Below, piece by piece: positions 34,988 through 44,274 of a DNA stretch of 64,000 bases (the first letter of the stretch is position 1; each line of letters begins with the position of its first letter). The stretch comes from Oxalobacteraceae bacterium UBA6018 (GTDB lineage: Bacteria; Pseudomonadota; Gammaproteobacteria; Burkholderiales; Burkholderiaceae_D). The DNA lies in the NCBI GenBank assembly GCA_002428015.1, contig DIZW01000128.1, forward strand, positions 41,166 to 105,165, read 5' to 3'. Made by a program: the position numbers and the translations under genes. Below the pieces are notes generated by a model. It had not been told where the DNA came from. It ran no database searches and saw nothing but the letters and a program-made list of their open reading frames with translations.

Positions 34988-37900
34988 ATGAAACGCATGT
35001 TGTTTAACGCAACGCAGCAGGAAGAACTGCGCGTCGCAATTGTCGACGGTCAAAAACTGATCGACATCGATATCGAATCGGCCGGGCGCGAGCAGCGCAA
35101 GTCGAATATTTACAAAGGCGTCATCACCCGGATCGAACCGTCGCTGGAAGCCTGCTTCGTCAGCTACGGCGAAGACCGCCACGGCTTCCTGCCGTTCAAG
35201 GAAGTGGCCCGCACCTACTTCCGCGAAGGCGTCGACGTGCGCAATGCGTCCATCAAGGAAGCGCTGCGCGAAGGCCAGGAAATCATGGTCCAGGTCGAAA
35301 AGGAAGAGCGCGGCAACAAAGGCGCGGCCCTGACCTCCTTCGTGTCGCTGGCCGGCCGCTACCTGGTGCTGATGCCGAACAATCCGCGCGGCGGCGGCGT
35401 GTCGCGCCGGGTCGAAGGCGAAGAGCGCCAGGAATTGCGCGAAACCATGGACAAGCTGGACCTGCCGCAGGGCATGTCCGTGATCGCCCGCACCGCCGGC
35501 ATCGGCCGCAACGTCGAAGAGCTGCAGTGGGACTTGAATTACCTGATGCAACTGTGGCGCGCTATCGAAGGCGCCGGCAAGTCGGCCAACGGCGCCTTCC
35601 TGATCTACCAGGAATCGTCGCTGGTGATCCGCGCGATCCGCGACTACTTCCAGCCTGATATCGGCGAGATCCTGATCGACACCGACGAGATCTACGACCA
35701 GGCGCACCAGTTCATGAGCCACGTGATGCCCGACATGGTGCACCGCGTGAAGCGTTACTCGGACGACGTCCCGCTGTTCTCGCGCTTCCAGATCGAGCAC
35801 CAGATCGAGACCGCCTACTCGCGCACCGTCCCGCTGCCGTCGGGCGGCGCGATCGTGATCGACCACACCGAGGCACTGGTCTCGGTCGACGTCAACTCGG
35901 CCCGCGCCACGCGCGGCTCGGACATCGAGACGACCGCCTTCAACACCAACTGCGAGGCGGCCGAGGAAGTGGCGCGCCAGCTGCGCCTGCGCGACCTGGG
36001 CGGCCTGATCGTGATCGACTTCATCGACATGGAAGTGGCCAAGAACCAGCGCGAAGTCGAACAGCGCCTGAAAGACGCGCTGCACCACGACCGTGCACGC
36101 GTCCAGATGGGCAAGATTTCCCGCTTCGGCCTGATGGAACTGTCGCGCCAGCGCCTGCGTCCTTCGCTGTCCGAAGGCAGCCACGTGACCTGCCCGCGCT
36201 GCTCCGGCACCGGCCACATCCGCGATACCGAATCGTCCGCCCTGCAGGTGCTGCGCATCATCCAGGAAGAGGCGATGAAGGAGAACTCGGCCACGATCCA
36301 CGTCCAGGTCCCGGTCGACGTCGCCGCTTTCCTGCTCAACGAAAAGCGCGGCGAAGTGCTGAAGATCGAGAATCGTCACCGTATCAGCGTGATCTTGATT
36401 CCTAACAAGCATCTGGACACCCCGCACTACAAGCTCGAGCGCATCAAGCACGACGATCCACGCCTCGAGGACAGCCAGGCGAGCTACTCGCTGGCCGAGA
36501 CGGCCGAGACCGATATGGCCTACAGCAAGCGCCAGAAGGAAGACGTCAAGCCGCGCCAGGAAGCGGTGGTCAAGACCATCACCCCGGCCCAGCCCGCGCC
36601 GATGGTCGACCGCACCGAGCCGGTCAAGCCGGTCCTGGCGCCCGCGCCCGAGCCAGTATTGACTGCCCCGGCCGAGCAAGGTTTCTTCAGCCGTCTGATG
36701 GGCTTCTTCTTCAAGAAGGAAGAGCCGGTCGCCGTGGCAAGCGCGCCCGCGCCCGCCCCGGCGTCAAAGGCGCCGGCCGCCGGCGATCGCGGCGAGCGCA
36801 ACAACCGCGGCCCGCGTGGCCGCAGCCGTGGTGCCAAGCAAGGTGGCCGCGAGGACCGTGAGCCGGGCAAGCTGGCGTCCCAGGACGAGAGCGGCAAGCC
36901 GGCCGACGCCGAGGCCAAGGCGGCCCGTCCACCGCGCCCACCGCGTGAACCACGCGAGCCGCGCGAACTGGCCGAGGCAGGCGCCGCGGCAGCGGGCGCA
37001 CCTGCGCCGCGCGCCGAACGCGGCGAGCGTCCTGAGCGCGGCGAACGTCCAGAGCGTGCCGAACGCGGCGAGCGCCCAGAGCGCGCCGCCCGTCCGCAGC
37101 GCGAGCGTGCCGATTACCGCACTCCGGTGCCGGTCGAAGGCAAGAGCGAAGAACTGGCGCTGGCGCCTAGCGCGGCAGCCGCTTTGACGGATGAGCACGC
37201 CGACCTGACGGTGGGCATGGAGGACGTCCCGGCGGTGCCGAAGATGATCACCACGATCGGTCCGAACGGCGAGGAAATCGAAGTCGAAGCCGGTGGCGAC
37301 GAGCCACGCCGCCGCCGCCGCCGTGGCGGACGCAACCGTAATCGTCGTGACCGCGACCAGGCCGAAGGCATGGAAGGCGAAGGCGGCGAACAGGCCGAAG
37401 CCGGCGAGGAGACCGTCTCCGAAGCCAGCTTCACCGTAGCCCCCGAGCTGGTCGAGCCGACCGCGCACGCCGCTGCCGAGACGCACGCGCCAGTGCAAGC
37501 CGAGGCGCCTGCCGCTGAACCGCAGGTCGCCGCCGAAACGTATAGCGCGCCGGTTCCGGTCGCGGAATACGTGGCCCCGGCCGCCTTGGCGGAGCCGGAA
37601 ACGGTCGCCCCATCGCCGGTAGCGGCTGCCGAAGTAGAAGCTGAGCCCGTCCCCGCCCCTGTGGCAGCGCCGGTCGCTGAGCCAGTCGCCGAAGCAGTGC
37701 AGCCACGTGCCGAAGCCGTCGAAGCCGCCCCGGCATCGCTGCCCGAGCCGGTGAGCGTGGTCGAGCCGACCATCTTCACGCCGCCGGCACCAGTGGCCGA
37801 CGCTGCACCTGCGGCGGAAGCTGCACCTGCGATGGAAGCTGCACCTGTGGCAGAAGCTGCGCCTGCGGCAGAAGCTGCACCCGTGGCGGAAGCTGCACCT

Positions 37901-38161
37901 TTGGCCAAAGCCGCGCCAGCGGCGCCGGTAGCGGCACCAGTGGCCGAAGCCGCACCAGCGCCGGCGCCAAGCCCGGTCGCCGACATGAGCAGCCTGCTCG
38001 GTTCGGCCGGCCTGACCCTGGCCGCCACCGATCCTGAAAAGCTGCGCGCAGCCCAGGAAGCGGCCGCCAGCGCCCCGCCGCCGCCACGCGTGCGGCGCGA
38101 GCGCAAGCCACTGCCGCCGGTGCCTGACGAGCCGCTGGTCCAGATCGACACGCGCCAGTAA
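34988..38161 (+). CDS. rne: ribonuclease E
   Basis: A protein of 1057 residues, full length. The catalytic half (1 to about 520) has the S1 domain (RKSNIYKGVITRIEPSLEA), the RNase H-like and DNase I-like parts with metal ligands D301 and D344 in SVDVNSA and VIDFIDM, plus N303, and the zinc link C402/C405 in CPRCSGTG. The C-terminal half is low-complexity. It holds two Arg-rich patches (about 600-625 and 770-785) that may bind RNA, a repetitive ERGERPER segment and Ala/Pro repeats. It is the scaffold of RNA processing and decay, membrane-associated in other bacteria. A strong terminator follows 21 bases after the stop. Confidence 0.96.
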   Translation: MKRMLFNATQQEELRVAIVDGQKLIDIDIESAGREQRKSNIYKGVITRIEPSLEACFVSYGEDRHGFLPFKEVARTYFREGVDVRNASIKEALREGQEIMVQVEKEERGNKGAALTSFVSLAGRYLVLMPNNPRGGGVSRRVEGEERQELRETMDKLDLPQGMSVIARTAGIGRNVEELQWDLNYLMQLWRAIEGAGKSANGAFLIYQESSLVIRAIRDYFQPDIGEILIDTDEIYDQAHQFMSHVMPDMVHRVKRYSDDVPLFSRFQIEHQIETAYSRTVPLPSGGAIVIDHTEALVSVDVNSARATRGSDIETTAFNTNCEAAEEVARQLRLRDLGGLIVIDFIDMEVAKNQREVEQRLKDALHHDRARVQMGKISRFGLMELSRQRLRPSLSEGSHVTCPRCSGTGHIRDTESSALQVLRIIQEEAMKENSATIHVQVPVDVAAFLLNEKRGEVLKIENRHRISVILIPNKHLDTPHYKLERIKHDDPRLEDSQASYSLAETAETDMAYSKRQKEDVKPRQEAVVKTITPAQPAPMVDRTEPVKPVLAPAPEPVLTAPAEQGFFSRLMGFFFKKEEPVAVASAPAPAPASKAPAAGDRGERNNRGPRGRSRGAKQGGREDREPGKLASQDESGKPADAEAKAARPPRPPREPREPRELAEAGAAAAGAPAPRAERGERPERGERPERAERGERPERAARPQRERADYRTPVPVEGKSEELALAPSAAAALTDEHADLTVGMEDVPAVPKMITTIGPNGEEIEVEAGGDEPRRRRRRGGRNRNRRDRDQAEGMEGEGGEQAEAGEETVSEASFTVAPELVEPTAHAAAETHAPVQAEAPAAEPQVAAETYSAPVPVAEYVAPAALAEPETVAPSPVAAAEVEAEPVPAPVAAPVAEPVAEAVQPRAEAVEAAPASLPEPVSVVEPTIFTPPAPVADAAPAAEAAPAMEAAPVAEAAPAAEAAPVAEAAPLAKAAPAAPVAAPVAEAAPAPAPSPVADMSSLLGSAGLTLAATDPEKLRAAQEAAASAPPPPRVRRERKPLPPVPDEPLVQIDTRQ
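37802..37909 (+). repeat. six tandem 18-bp units inside rne
   Basis: Consecutive 18-base units of the type GCTGCACCTGCGGCGGAA start at 37802, 37820, 37838, 37856, 37874 and 37892 and encode AAPxxE hexapeptides. A diverged seventh unit follows. Copies are very similar, so the array may vary in length between strains by slippage without breaking the frame. Confidence 0.85.
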
Positions 38162-38181
38162 TCCCGCGCCGCCGACCAGGC

Positions 38182-38218
38182 AAAGCCGCCGTCTCCTCCG
38201 GGAGCGGCGGCTTTTTTC
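38182..38218 (+). terminator. rho-independent terminator of rne
   Basis: AAAGCCGCC pairs with GGCGGCTTT, the inner CTCC and GGAG also pair, and six T follow. It is the clearest terminator in the window. Confidence 0.9.
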
Positions 38219-38273
38219 TTGTCCGCGCCGGATCGCCTGTTCCGCCCGGTCCACGCGGCGATATAATGCCGGC

Positions 38274-39590
38274 ATGTCAATTCCCAGCCCTGCCCGTCCG
38301 CCCGCGGTCGCCCTGTCCGCCGCGTTCTGGTACTGGCTCAAGCTCGGCTGCGTCAGTTTCGGCGGCCCGGCCGGACAGATCGCCATGATGCACGCCGAAC
38401 TGGTTGAACGGCGCCGCTGGATTTCCGAACAGCGCTTCCTGCACGCCCTGAACTACTGCATGCTGCTGCCCGGCCCCGAGGCGACCCAGCTGGCCATCTA
38501 CATCGGCTGGCTGCTGCACAAGACCCGCGGCGGCATCCTGGCCGGCGTCCTGTTCGTGCTGCCCTCGCTGCTGGTGCTGATCGCCCTGTCGTGGATCTAC
38601 ATGGCCTTCGGCACCCTGCCGGTGGTGACCGCCGTCCTGTACGGGATCAAGCCGGCCATCGTCGCCATCGTCCTCGCGGCCGCCTGGCGCATCGGCGCGC
38701 GCACGCTCAGGCACGCCGCGCTGGTGGCCATCGCCGCCGCCGCCTTCGTCGCCATCGGCCTGCTCGGCCTGCCCTTTCCGCTGGTGGTGCTGGGCGCAGC
38801 CGCCATCGGCGCCGTCGGCGCGCGCGTCCGGCCGGCCTGGTTCCAGGGCGGCGCCGCGCGGGCAGGCAGCCCAGCCGCACACCGCCAGGCGCTGATCGAC
38901 GATACGACCCCCACGCCGGCGCACGCGCACCTGTCCTGGGCGCGGGTGGCCAGGGTGGCGCTGGCCGGCTGCGCGCTCGGCGCACTGGCGCTGGCCATGC
39001 TGGCCTGGCTGGCCGGGCCGCGCAGCGTGTTCACCCAGATGGGCTGGTTCTTCACCAAGGCCGCGCTGCTCGGTTTCGGCGGTGCCTACGCCGTGCTGCC
39101 CTACGTGGTGCAGGGCGGCGTGGAACACTACCACTGGCTCGGCATGGCCCAGATGATCGACGGCCTGGCGCTGGGTGAAACCACGCCCGGCCCGCTCATC
39201 ATGGTCAACGCCTTCGTCGGCTTCGCCGCGCTGTGGAACCATCCCACCGGCGCCGGCCCGGCCGCCAGCGCCATCGGCGGCGCCTGCGTGGCCACCTTCT
39301 TCACCTTCCTGCCCTCGTTCGTGTTCATCCTGGCCGGCGGCCCGCTGGTCGAGTCGACCCGCGACGACCTGCGCATGACGGCGCCGCTGACCGCCATCTC
39401 GGCGGCGGTGGTCGGGGTCATCGCCAGCCTGGCGCTGTTCTTCGGCCAGCACGTGTTCCTGCGCGCCGGCCAGCCCGACCCGGCCGCCCTGGCCATCGGC
39501 GCGGCCGCGCTGCTGGCGCTGCTGCGGTTCCGGGCCGGCACCATCGGCTTGATCGCCGCCTGTGCCGCGGCGGGCCTCGTGCTATCGTAG
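38274..39590 (+). CDS. chrA: chromate transporter, ChrA family
   Basis: A protein of 438 residues with two homologous CHR domains joined by a linker near residue 200. Each half begins with the family signature: LKLGCVSFGGPAGQIAMMHA near residue 22 and FTKAALLGFGGAYAVLPYV near residue 260. The first is followed by LPGPEATQLAIYIGW and the second by LGETTPGPLIMVNAFVGF. Known members export chromate with coupling to the proton-motive force. No chrB regulator is adjacent, so the physiological substrate may not be chromate. The gene follows the rne terminator and its stop lies four bases before moaA. Confidence 0.9.
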   Translation: MSIPSPARPPAVALSAAFWYWLKLGCVSFGGPAGQIAMMHAELVERRRWISEQRFLHALNYCMLLPGPEATQLAIYIGWLLHKTRGGILAGVLFVLPSLLVLIALSWIYMAFGTLPVVTAVLYGIKPAIVAIVLAAAWRIGARTLRHAALVAIAAAAFVAIGLLGLPFPLVVLGAAAIGAVGARVRPAWFQGGAARAGSPAAHRQALIDDTTPTPAHAHLSWARVARVALAGCALGALALAMLAWLAGPRSVFTQMGWFFTKAALLGFGGAYAVLPYVVQGGVEHYHWLGMAQMIDGLALGETTPGPLIMVNAFVGFAALWNHPTGAGPAASAIGGACVATFFTFLPSFVFILAGGPLVESTRDDLRMTAPLTAISAAVVGVIASLALFFGQHVFLRAGQPDPAALAIGAAALLALLRFRAGTIGLIAACAAAGLVLS

Positions 39591-39594
39591 CGGC

Positions 39595-40704
39595 ATGGCT
39601 GAAAAAACGATCATGCTCGGCGACGGCCGCTCGCCGCCGCCGCCCATCCCCTCCGTGCTCGAGCAACCCACCGGCGTGCTCGGGGATGCCTTGGGGCGGC
39701 CGCTGCACGACCTGCGCATTTCCGTCACCGACCGCTGCAACTTCCGCTGCGTCTACTGCATGCCCAAGGAAGTGTTCGACAAGGACTACGCCTACCTGCC
39801 CCATTCCTCGCTGCTCTCGTTCGAAGAGATCACCCGGGTGGCGCGCCTGTTCGTCGCGCACGGCGTCGAGAAGATCCGCCTGACCGGGGGCGAACCGCTG
39901 CTGCGCAAGCACCTCGAGAGCCTGGTCGAGATGCTGGCCGGCCTGCGCACCCCGGCCGGGCGCAAGCCCGACCTGACCCTGACCACCAACGGCTCGCTGC
40001 TCGCGCGCAAGGCGCGCAGCCTGCGCGACGCGGGGCTGGACCGGGTCACGGTGTCGCTCGACGCCCTCGACGACGCCACCTTCAAGCGCATGAACGACGT
40101 CGATTTCGCGGTGGCCGACGTGCTGGCCGGGATCGAGGCCGCGCATGCCGCCGGCCTGGGGCCGATCAAGGTCAACATGGTCGTCAAGGGCGGCATGAAC
40201 GACCAAGAAATCCTGCCGATGGCGCGCCACTTCAAGGGCAGTCCGGCGATCCTGCGCTTCATCGAATACATGGACGTGGGCGCGTCCAACGGCTGGAACC
40301 TGGACGAGGTGATCCCCTCGTCGGAAGTGGTACGCCGCATCGGCGCCGAGATGCCGCTGGTGGCGCTGCCGGCCAACTACAGCGGCGAGACCGCAGCGCG
40401 CTGGCGCTATGCCGACGGGGTCGGCGAGATCGGCCTGATCTCCAGCGTCACCCAGGCCTTCTGCCAGGACTGCTCGCGCGCCCGCCTGTCCACCGAGGGA
40501 AAACTGTTCACCTGCCTGTTCGCCACCGGCGGGCACGACCTGCGCGCGCTGCTGCGCGAAGGCCGCACCGACGCCGAGGTCTCCAGCGCCATCGCCCAGC
40601 TGTGGCGCGTGCGCGCCGACCGCTATTCCGAAACCCGCACCATCAACACCAGCGGCCTGCAGCGCGGTGCGCGCAAGGTCGAGATGTCCTACATCGGCGG
40701 GTGA
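39595..40704 (+). CDS. moaA: GTP 3',8-cyclase MoaA
   Basis: A radical SAM protein of 369 residues for the first step of molybdenum cofactor biosynthesis, converting GTP to 3',8-cyclo-7,8-dihydroGTP. The SAM-binding cluster motif C48-x3-C52-x2-C55 lies in RISVTDRCNFRCVYCMP. The second, substrate-binding cluster is formed by CQDCSRARLS and the later Cys in FTCLF. It ends with a GG dipeptide (SYIGG), as functional MoaA does. An N-terminal extension of about 25 residues (GDGRSPPPPIPS) is not conserved. It is followed by mobA three bases later. Confidence 0.95.
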   Translation: MAEKTIMLGDGRSPPPPIPSVLEQPTGVLGDALGRPLHDLRISVTDRCNFRCVYCMPKEVFDKDYAYLPHSSLLSFEEITRVARLFVAHGVEKIRLTGGEPLLRKHLESLVEMLAGLRTPAGRKPDLTLTTNGSLLARKARSLRDAGLDRVTVSLDALDDATFKRMNDVDFAVADVLAGIEAAHAAGLGPIKVNMVVKGGMNDQEILPMARHFKGSPAILRFIEYMDVGASNGWNLDEVIPSSEVVRRIGAEMPLVALPANYSGETAARWRYADGVGEIGLISSVTQAFCQDCSRARLSTEGKLFTCLFATGGHDLRALLREGRTDAEVSSAIAQLWRVRADRYSETRTINTSGLQRGARKVEMSYIGG

Positions 40705-40707
40705 GGC

Positions 40708-41346
40708 GTGGACGAGCATGACGTGCCAACGGCCGCCCCGGGCATCACGGGCCTGATCCTCGCCGGTGGACGCGGCAGCCGCATGGGCCACGTCGACAAG
40801 GGCCTGCAACTGCTGCACGGCGAGCCGATGGCCGCCCACGTGCTGCGCCGCCTCGCGCCCCAGGTGACGGCGCTGGCCATCAACGCCAACCAGAACCTGG
40901 ACGCCTACGCCGCCTTCGGCGTGCCGGTGTGGCCGGACGACCTGGCCGGCTTCGAGGGTCCGCTGGCCGGCCTGCAAACCGGGCTGGCGCGCTGCACCAC
41001 CGAGCTGCTCGTGAGCGCGCCGTGCGACTCGCCCTTCCTGCCGGCCGACCTGGTGGTCCGCCTGCACGCGGCGCTGCTGCGCGAAAACGCCGACCTGGCC
41101 CTGGCCGAAACGCTCGAGCCGGACCGCGACGGCCAGCCGCGCGTGCAGCCGCATCCGGTGTTCGCGCTGGTCAAGCGCAGCGCCCTGGCGCCGCTGTCGG
41201 CCTTCCTGGCCGCGGGCGGGCGCCGCATGGACGGCTGGTATGGCGCCATCAAGGTGGCGCGCGTGCGCTTCGAGGACGCCGACGCCTTCCGCAACATCAA
41301 CACACTGCGCGAACTGCAGCAGTACGACAGCGAAAACAAACAATGA
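40708..41346 (+). CDS. mobA: molybdenum cofactor guanylyltransferase MobA
   Basis: A protein of 212 residues. The nucleotide-binding signature LILAGGRGSRMGHVDKGLQ (about 17-35) is followed by SAPCDSPFLPADLV and DADAFRNINTLREL, all typical of MobA. It joins GMP to molybdopterin to form the bis-MGD cofactor of DMSO-reductase-type enzymes, so the cell uses such enzymes. The start is a GTG at 40708, three bases after the moaA stop; no nearby ATG fits. The stop overlaps the moeA start (ATGA). Confidence 0.93.
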   Translation: MDEHDVPTAAPGITGLILAGGRGSRMGHVDKGLQLLHGEPMAAHVLRRLAPQVTALAINANQNLDAYAAFGVPVWPDDLAGFEGPLAGLQTGLARCTTELLVSAPCDSPFLPADLVVRLHAALLRENADLALAETLEPDRDGQPRVQPHPVFALVKRSALAPLSAFLAAGGRRMDGWYGAIKVARVRFEDADAFRNINTLRELQQYDSENKQ

Positions 41347-42626
41347 GCACTCCGACCCTGCGCGACGTCACCAGCTGCCTGTCCGCCTACGATCCCGACG
41401 CCCTGCCGGTGCGCGACGCCCAGCGCATCATCAAGGAGTTCATCACCCCGGTGAACGCGGTCGAACGGGTCGCCCTGCGCGCCGCCCTCGACCGCGTGCT
41501 GGCGGCCGACGTCATCTCGCCGATCGACGTGCCGGCCCACGACAATTCGGCCATGGACGGCTACGCCTTCAACGCGGCCGACCTGCGCCCCGGCGCCGAC
41601 ACCACCCTGGCGGTGGCCGGCACCGTCTTCGCCGGCCGCCCCACCGACCTGGTCCCGGCGCGCGGCCAGTGCGTGCGCATCATGACCGGCGGCGTGATGC
41701 CGCCCGGCTGCGACAGCGTGGTCCCGCAGGAGCTGGTGGCCCACGCCGACGCGGCCAGCATCACCGTCGCGCCGGGCGTGATCAAGGCGGGCGACAACCG
41801 CCGCTTCGCCGGCGAAGACCTCAAGGCCGGCGGCGCGGCGCTGCGGCGTGGACGCGTGCTGCGCCCGGCCGACCTGGGCCTGCTGGCCTCGCTCGGGATC
41901 GCCGAGGTGCCGGTCCAGCGCCGCCTGCGCGTGGCCTTCTTCTCCACCGGCGACGAGCTGCGCTCGATCGGCGAGGCGCTCGACGCCGGCTGCGTCTACG
42001 ACAGCAACCGCTACACGCTGTACGGCATGCTGACCCGCCTGAGCTGCGACATCATCGACATGGGCATCGTGCCGGACCAGCCGGAGGCGCTCGAAGCGGC
42101 CCTGCGCACGGCCTGCGAGAACGCCGACGCGGTGCTGACCTCGGGCGGGGTGTCGGTGGGCGCGGCCGACTACACGCGCCAGATCATGGCGCGCCTGGGC
42201 GACGTGACGTTCTGGAAGATCGGCATGCGCCCCGGGCGGCCGCTGGCCTTCGGGCGCATCGCCTCCAACGGCAGCAGCGCCGTCCTGTTCGGCCTGCCCG
42301 GCAACCCGGTCGCGGTGATGGTGTCGTTCTATTTCTTCGCGCGCGACGCGCTGCTGCGCATGATGGGCGCCGAGGCGGCGCTGCCGCTGCTGCGCGCGCG
42401 CTCGCTCGCGCCGATCCGCAAGAAGCCCGGGCGCACCGAGTACCAGCGCGCCATCCTCTCGCGCGTCCCAGGCGGCGAACCCGAGGTGCGCCTCACCGGC
42501 GCGCAAGGCTCGGGCATCCTGCGCTCCATGACCGAGGCGAACTGCATGGTGGTGTTGCACGACGAGCAAGGCGATGTCGGCGCCGGCGACCTGGTCGACA
42601 TCCTGCCGTTCGAGGGCCTGGTGTAA
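41343..42626 (+). CDS. moeA: molybdopterin molybdotransferase MoeA
   Basis: A protein of 427 residues from the ATG at 41343, which overlaps the mobA stop; upstream open frame belongs to another reading of mobA. Family motifs are DVPAHDNSAMDGYAF (about 63-77), RIMTGGVMPPGCD and SGGVSVGAADYT (about 266-277), and the C-terminal beta-barrel follows. MoeA inserts molybdate into adenylylated molybdopterin. moaA, mobA and moeA form one tightly packed cofactor operon behind chrA. Confidence 0.95.
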   Translation: MSTPTLRDVTSCLSAYDPDALPVRDAQRIIKEFITPVNAVERVALRAALDRVLAADVISPIDVPAHDNSAMDGYAFNAADLRPGADTTLAVAGTVFAGRPTDLVPARGQCVRIMTGGVMPPGCDSVVPQELVAHADAASITVAPGVIKAGDNRRFAGEDLKAGGAALRRGRVLRPADLGLLASLGIAEVPVQRRLRVAFFSTGDELRSIGEALDAGCVYDSNRYTLYGMLTRLSCDIIDMGIVPDQPEALEAALRTACENADAVLTSGGVSVGAADYTRQIMARLGDVTFWKIGMRPGRPLAFGRIASNGSSAVLFGLPGNPVAVMVSFYFFARDALLRMMGAEAALPLLRARSLAPIRKKPGRTEYQRAILSRVPGGEPEVRLTGAQGSGILRSMTEANCMVVLHDEQGDVGAGDLVDILPFEGLV

Positions 42627-42750
42627 GCGCCGCCGCGCACGCGACCCGCCAAAATATTTGTTTCCTCGTGACAATTGAAGAGAATTGGCGGGCAAAGACT
42701 GTGTTAGCGTGGTAATTTCGCCAACACGACGTTTTGCTACCGGGGGAATG

Positions 42751-44025
42751 ATGACTGCCGTGGTCAATGCGCACTATCTGAACAAGGTGATCGAGCTGTC
42801 CGACGCCATGCCGGTCATCGCCACCGAGGACGTATACGACGCGCGCGGCAACAAGCTGTTGGCGAAAGGCGCGCGCGTCACCCAGGCGCTGCAGGAAAAA
42901 CTGATCCTCCATAAGCTCACCAAGCCGATCGAGACCTCGCTGTCGGTGCAAGGCGGCGTGAACGCCAACCTGATCGTGCAAACCACCGAGCGCCTGCTGG
43001 ACACCAACAAGCCGCTCGCCTCCGTCATGGCCGTGTGCTCCGGCATGGGGCCGAGCCCGGCGGCGCTCTTTTCGCCCCTGCAGTTTGGCGGCGCCATGAC
43101 GATGATGCTGACCATCATCGACCGTGCCGGCGGCCAGGCCTTCGAGCACGCCGTGACGGTGGGCATCCTCGCCACCTGCTTCGCCAAGCAGATGAAGCTC
43201 AACGTGGAGGCCCAGCAGCACTGCGCGCTGGCCGGCCTGCTGCACGACATCGGCGAGCTATACATCGACCCCGCCTTCTTCACACCCGGACGGCCGCTGC
43301 TGCCGCACGAGTGGGCCCACCTGGTGGTGCATCCGAAGACCGGGCAAATGCTCATCGACGAGTTCGACCACTATCCGAAAGAGGTGGGCCGCGCGGTGGC
43401 CGAGCACCACGAGCGCCTGGACGGCTCGGGTTACCCGCGGCGCGCGCAGGCGCTGACCATCAGCCCGATCGGCCAGGCGCTCGCTGCCGCCGAATCGGTC
43501 AGCGGCATGCTCAACGCCGAGCACGGGCTGGAACGGGCCGAGCTGGCGCTCAAGCTGATGGTCAGGGAGCACGACAAAGTCATGCTCAACACGGTCGCCA
43601 AGGCCAAGCGTCATTTGCGCGAGGAGGTGCGCGAGCCGTTCGAGGCAGTCGCCGGCGTGCCGACCACGGAACTGTACCAGCACATCGGCACGGCGCTGGA
43701 GATGAACCAGGCCCTGGCCTCCGCCACCGGCCTGAGCGCGGCCACCAAGGCGACGCTGGCGACGGTGGGCGAGCGCCTGCAGCTGATCCAGCGCGCCGCC
43801 ATCAGCCTGGGCCTGAACGTGAGCCTCATCCCGGAAGGCACCGATAGCTTCGACGGGCTGCTGCTGTTCGAATACTCGGTCGCTTCGCGCGAAATCCGCT
43901 GGCGCCTGCGCGACCTGGGCCGCGAACTGGCCCTGCTCAGCTGCACCCAAGGCGAGCACGCCATCCTGCAGACACTCACGCTGCTCCTTCACCCGCCCCT
44001 GGAGCCGGCCGCCGCGGCGGCCTGA
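42751..44025 (+). CDS. HD-GYP domain protein, probable cyclic-di-GMP phosphodiesterase
   Basis: A protein of 424 residues. The HD-GYP domain lies at about residues 110-270, with metal ligands in EHAVTVG, the HD pair H165-D166 (LLHDIGEL) and the intact signature HHERLDGSGYP (219-229). The motif is complete, so enzymatic cleavage of cyclic-di-GMP is likely. The N-terminal 100 residues and C-terminal 150 residues have no recognised domain and there is no membrane helix or receiver domain. A start at 42748 or 42751 is possible; GGGGGA precedes both. The gene is separate from the moa operon by 124 bases. Confidence 0.87.
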   Translation: MTAVVNAHYLNKVIELSDAMPVIATEDVYDARGNKLLAKGARVTQALQEKLILHKLTKPIETSLSVQGGVNANLIVQTTERLLDTNKPLASVMAVCSGMGPSPAALFSPLQFGGAMTMMLTIIDRAGGQAFEHAVTVGILATCFAKQMKLNVEAQQHCALAGLLHDIGELYIDPAFFTPGRPLLPHEWAHLVVHPKTGQMLIDEFDHYPKEVGRAVAEHHERLDGSGYPRRAQALTISPIGQALAAAESVSGMLNAEHGLERAELALKLMVREHDKVMLNTVAKAKRHLREEVREPFEAVAGVPTTELYQHIGTALEMNQALASATGLSAATKATLATVGERLQLIQRAAISLGLNVSLIPEGTDSFDGLLLFEYSVASREIRWRLRDLGRELALLSCTQGEHAILQTLTLLLHPPLEPAAAAA

Positions 44026-44034
44026 CACGCCTGG

Positions 44035-44274
44035 TCAGCGGCGCCGCCGCACCAGCGTCGTGAGCATGGCCAGGCTGACCAGCGCGAGCGGCAGCGAGGA
44101 CGGCTCCGGAATATCCGCGAACTGCTGGCCCGTGGACGTGGCCCCTACTGTCGCGAGGTCGGCATCGCTGACGCCGAACACGTAGAACTGGTCGTTGCCC
44201 GCGCTGTCGCGCACAAAATCGTTATCGTTGGCGATGTAGAGCGTGCGCAACACGCTGCCGTTGTCTGGGCTCGG
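44035..44274 (-). pseudogene. C-terminal remnant of a PEP-CTERM surface protein
   Basis: The minus-strand frame behind the rmuC stop codon reads on for 79 codons: PSPDNGSVLRTLYIANDND, then DQFYVFGVSDADL, and a complete PEP-CTERM sorting signal (IPEPSSLPLALVSLAML and RRRR). There is no start codon or ribosome site for it, and it lacks the large N-terminal domain. The segment resembles the ends of phytase/esterase-like PEP-CTERM proteins as I recall them. It is in the same frame as rmuC, separated by a single TAG, so read-through would add a sorting tail to RmuC. I take it as a deletion remnant fused by chance. Confidence 0.7.

Noticed and set aside
34856..36679. 607-codon reverse frame opposite rne
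   Set aside because: It is the mirror of a strongly GC3-biased gene; composition is low-complexity (Asp, His, Val, Arg-rich) and no family is recognisable.
38277..39452. 391-codon reverse frame opposite chrA
   Set aside because: Same cause; the chrA frame has two clear CHR domains on the forward strand.
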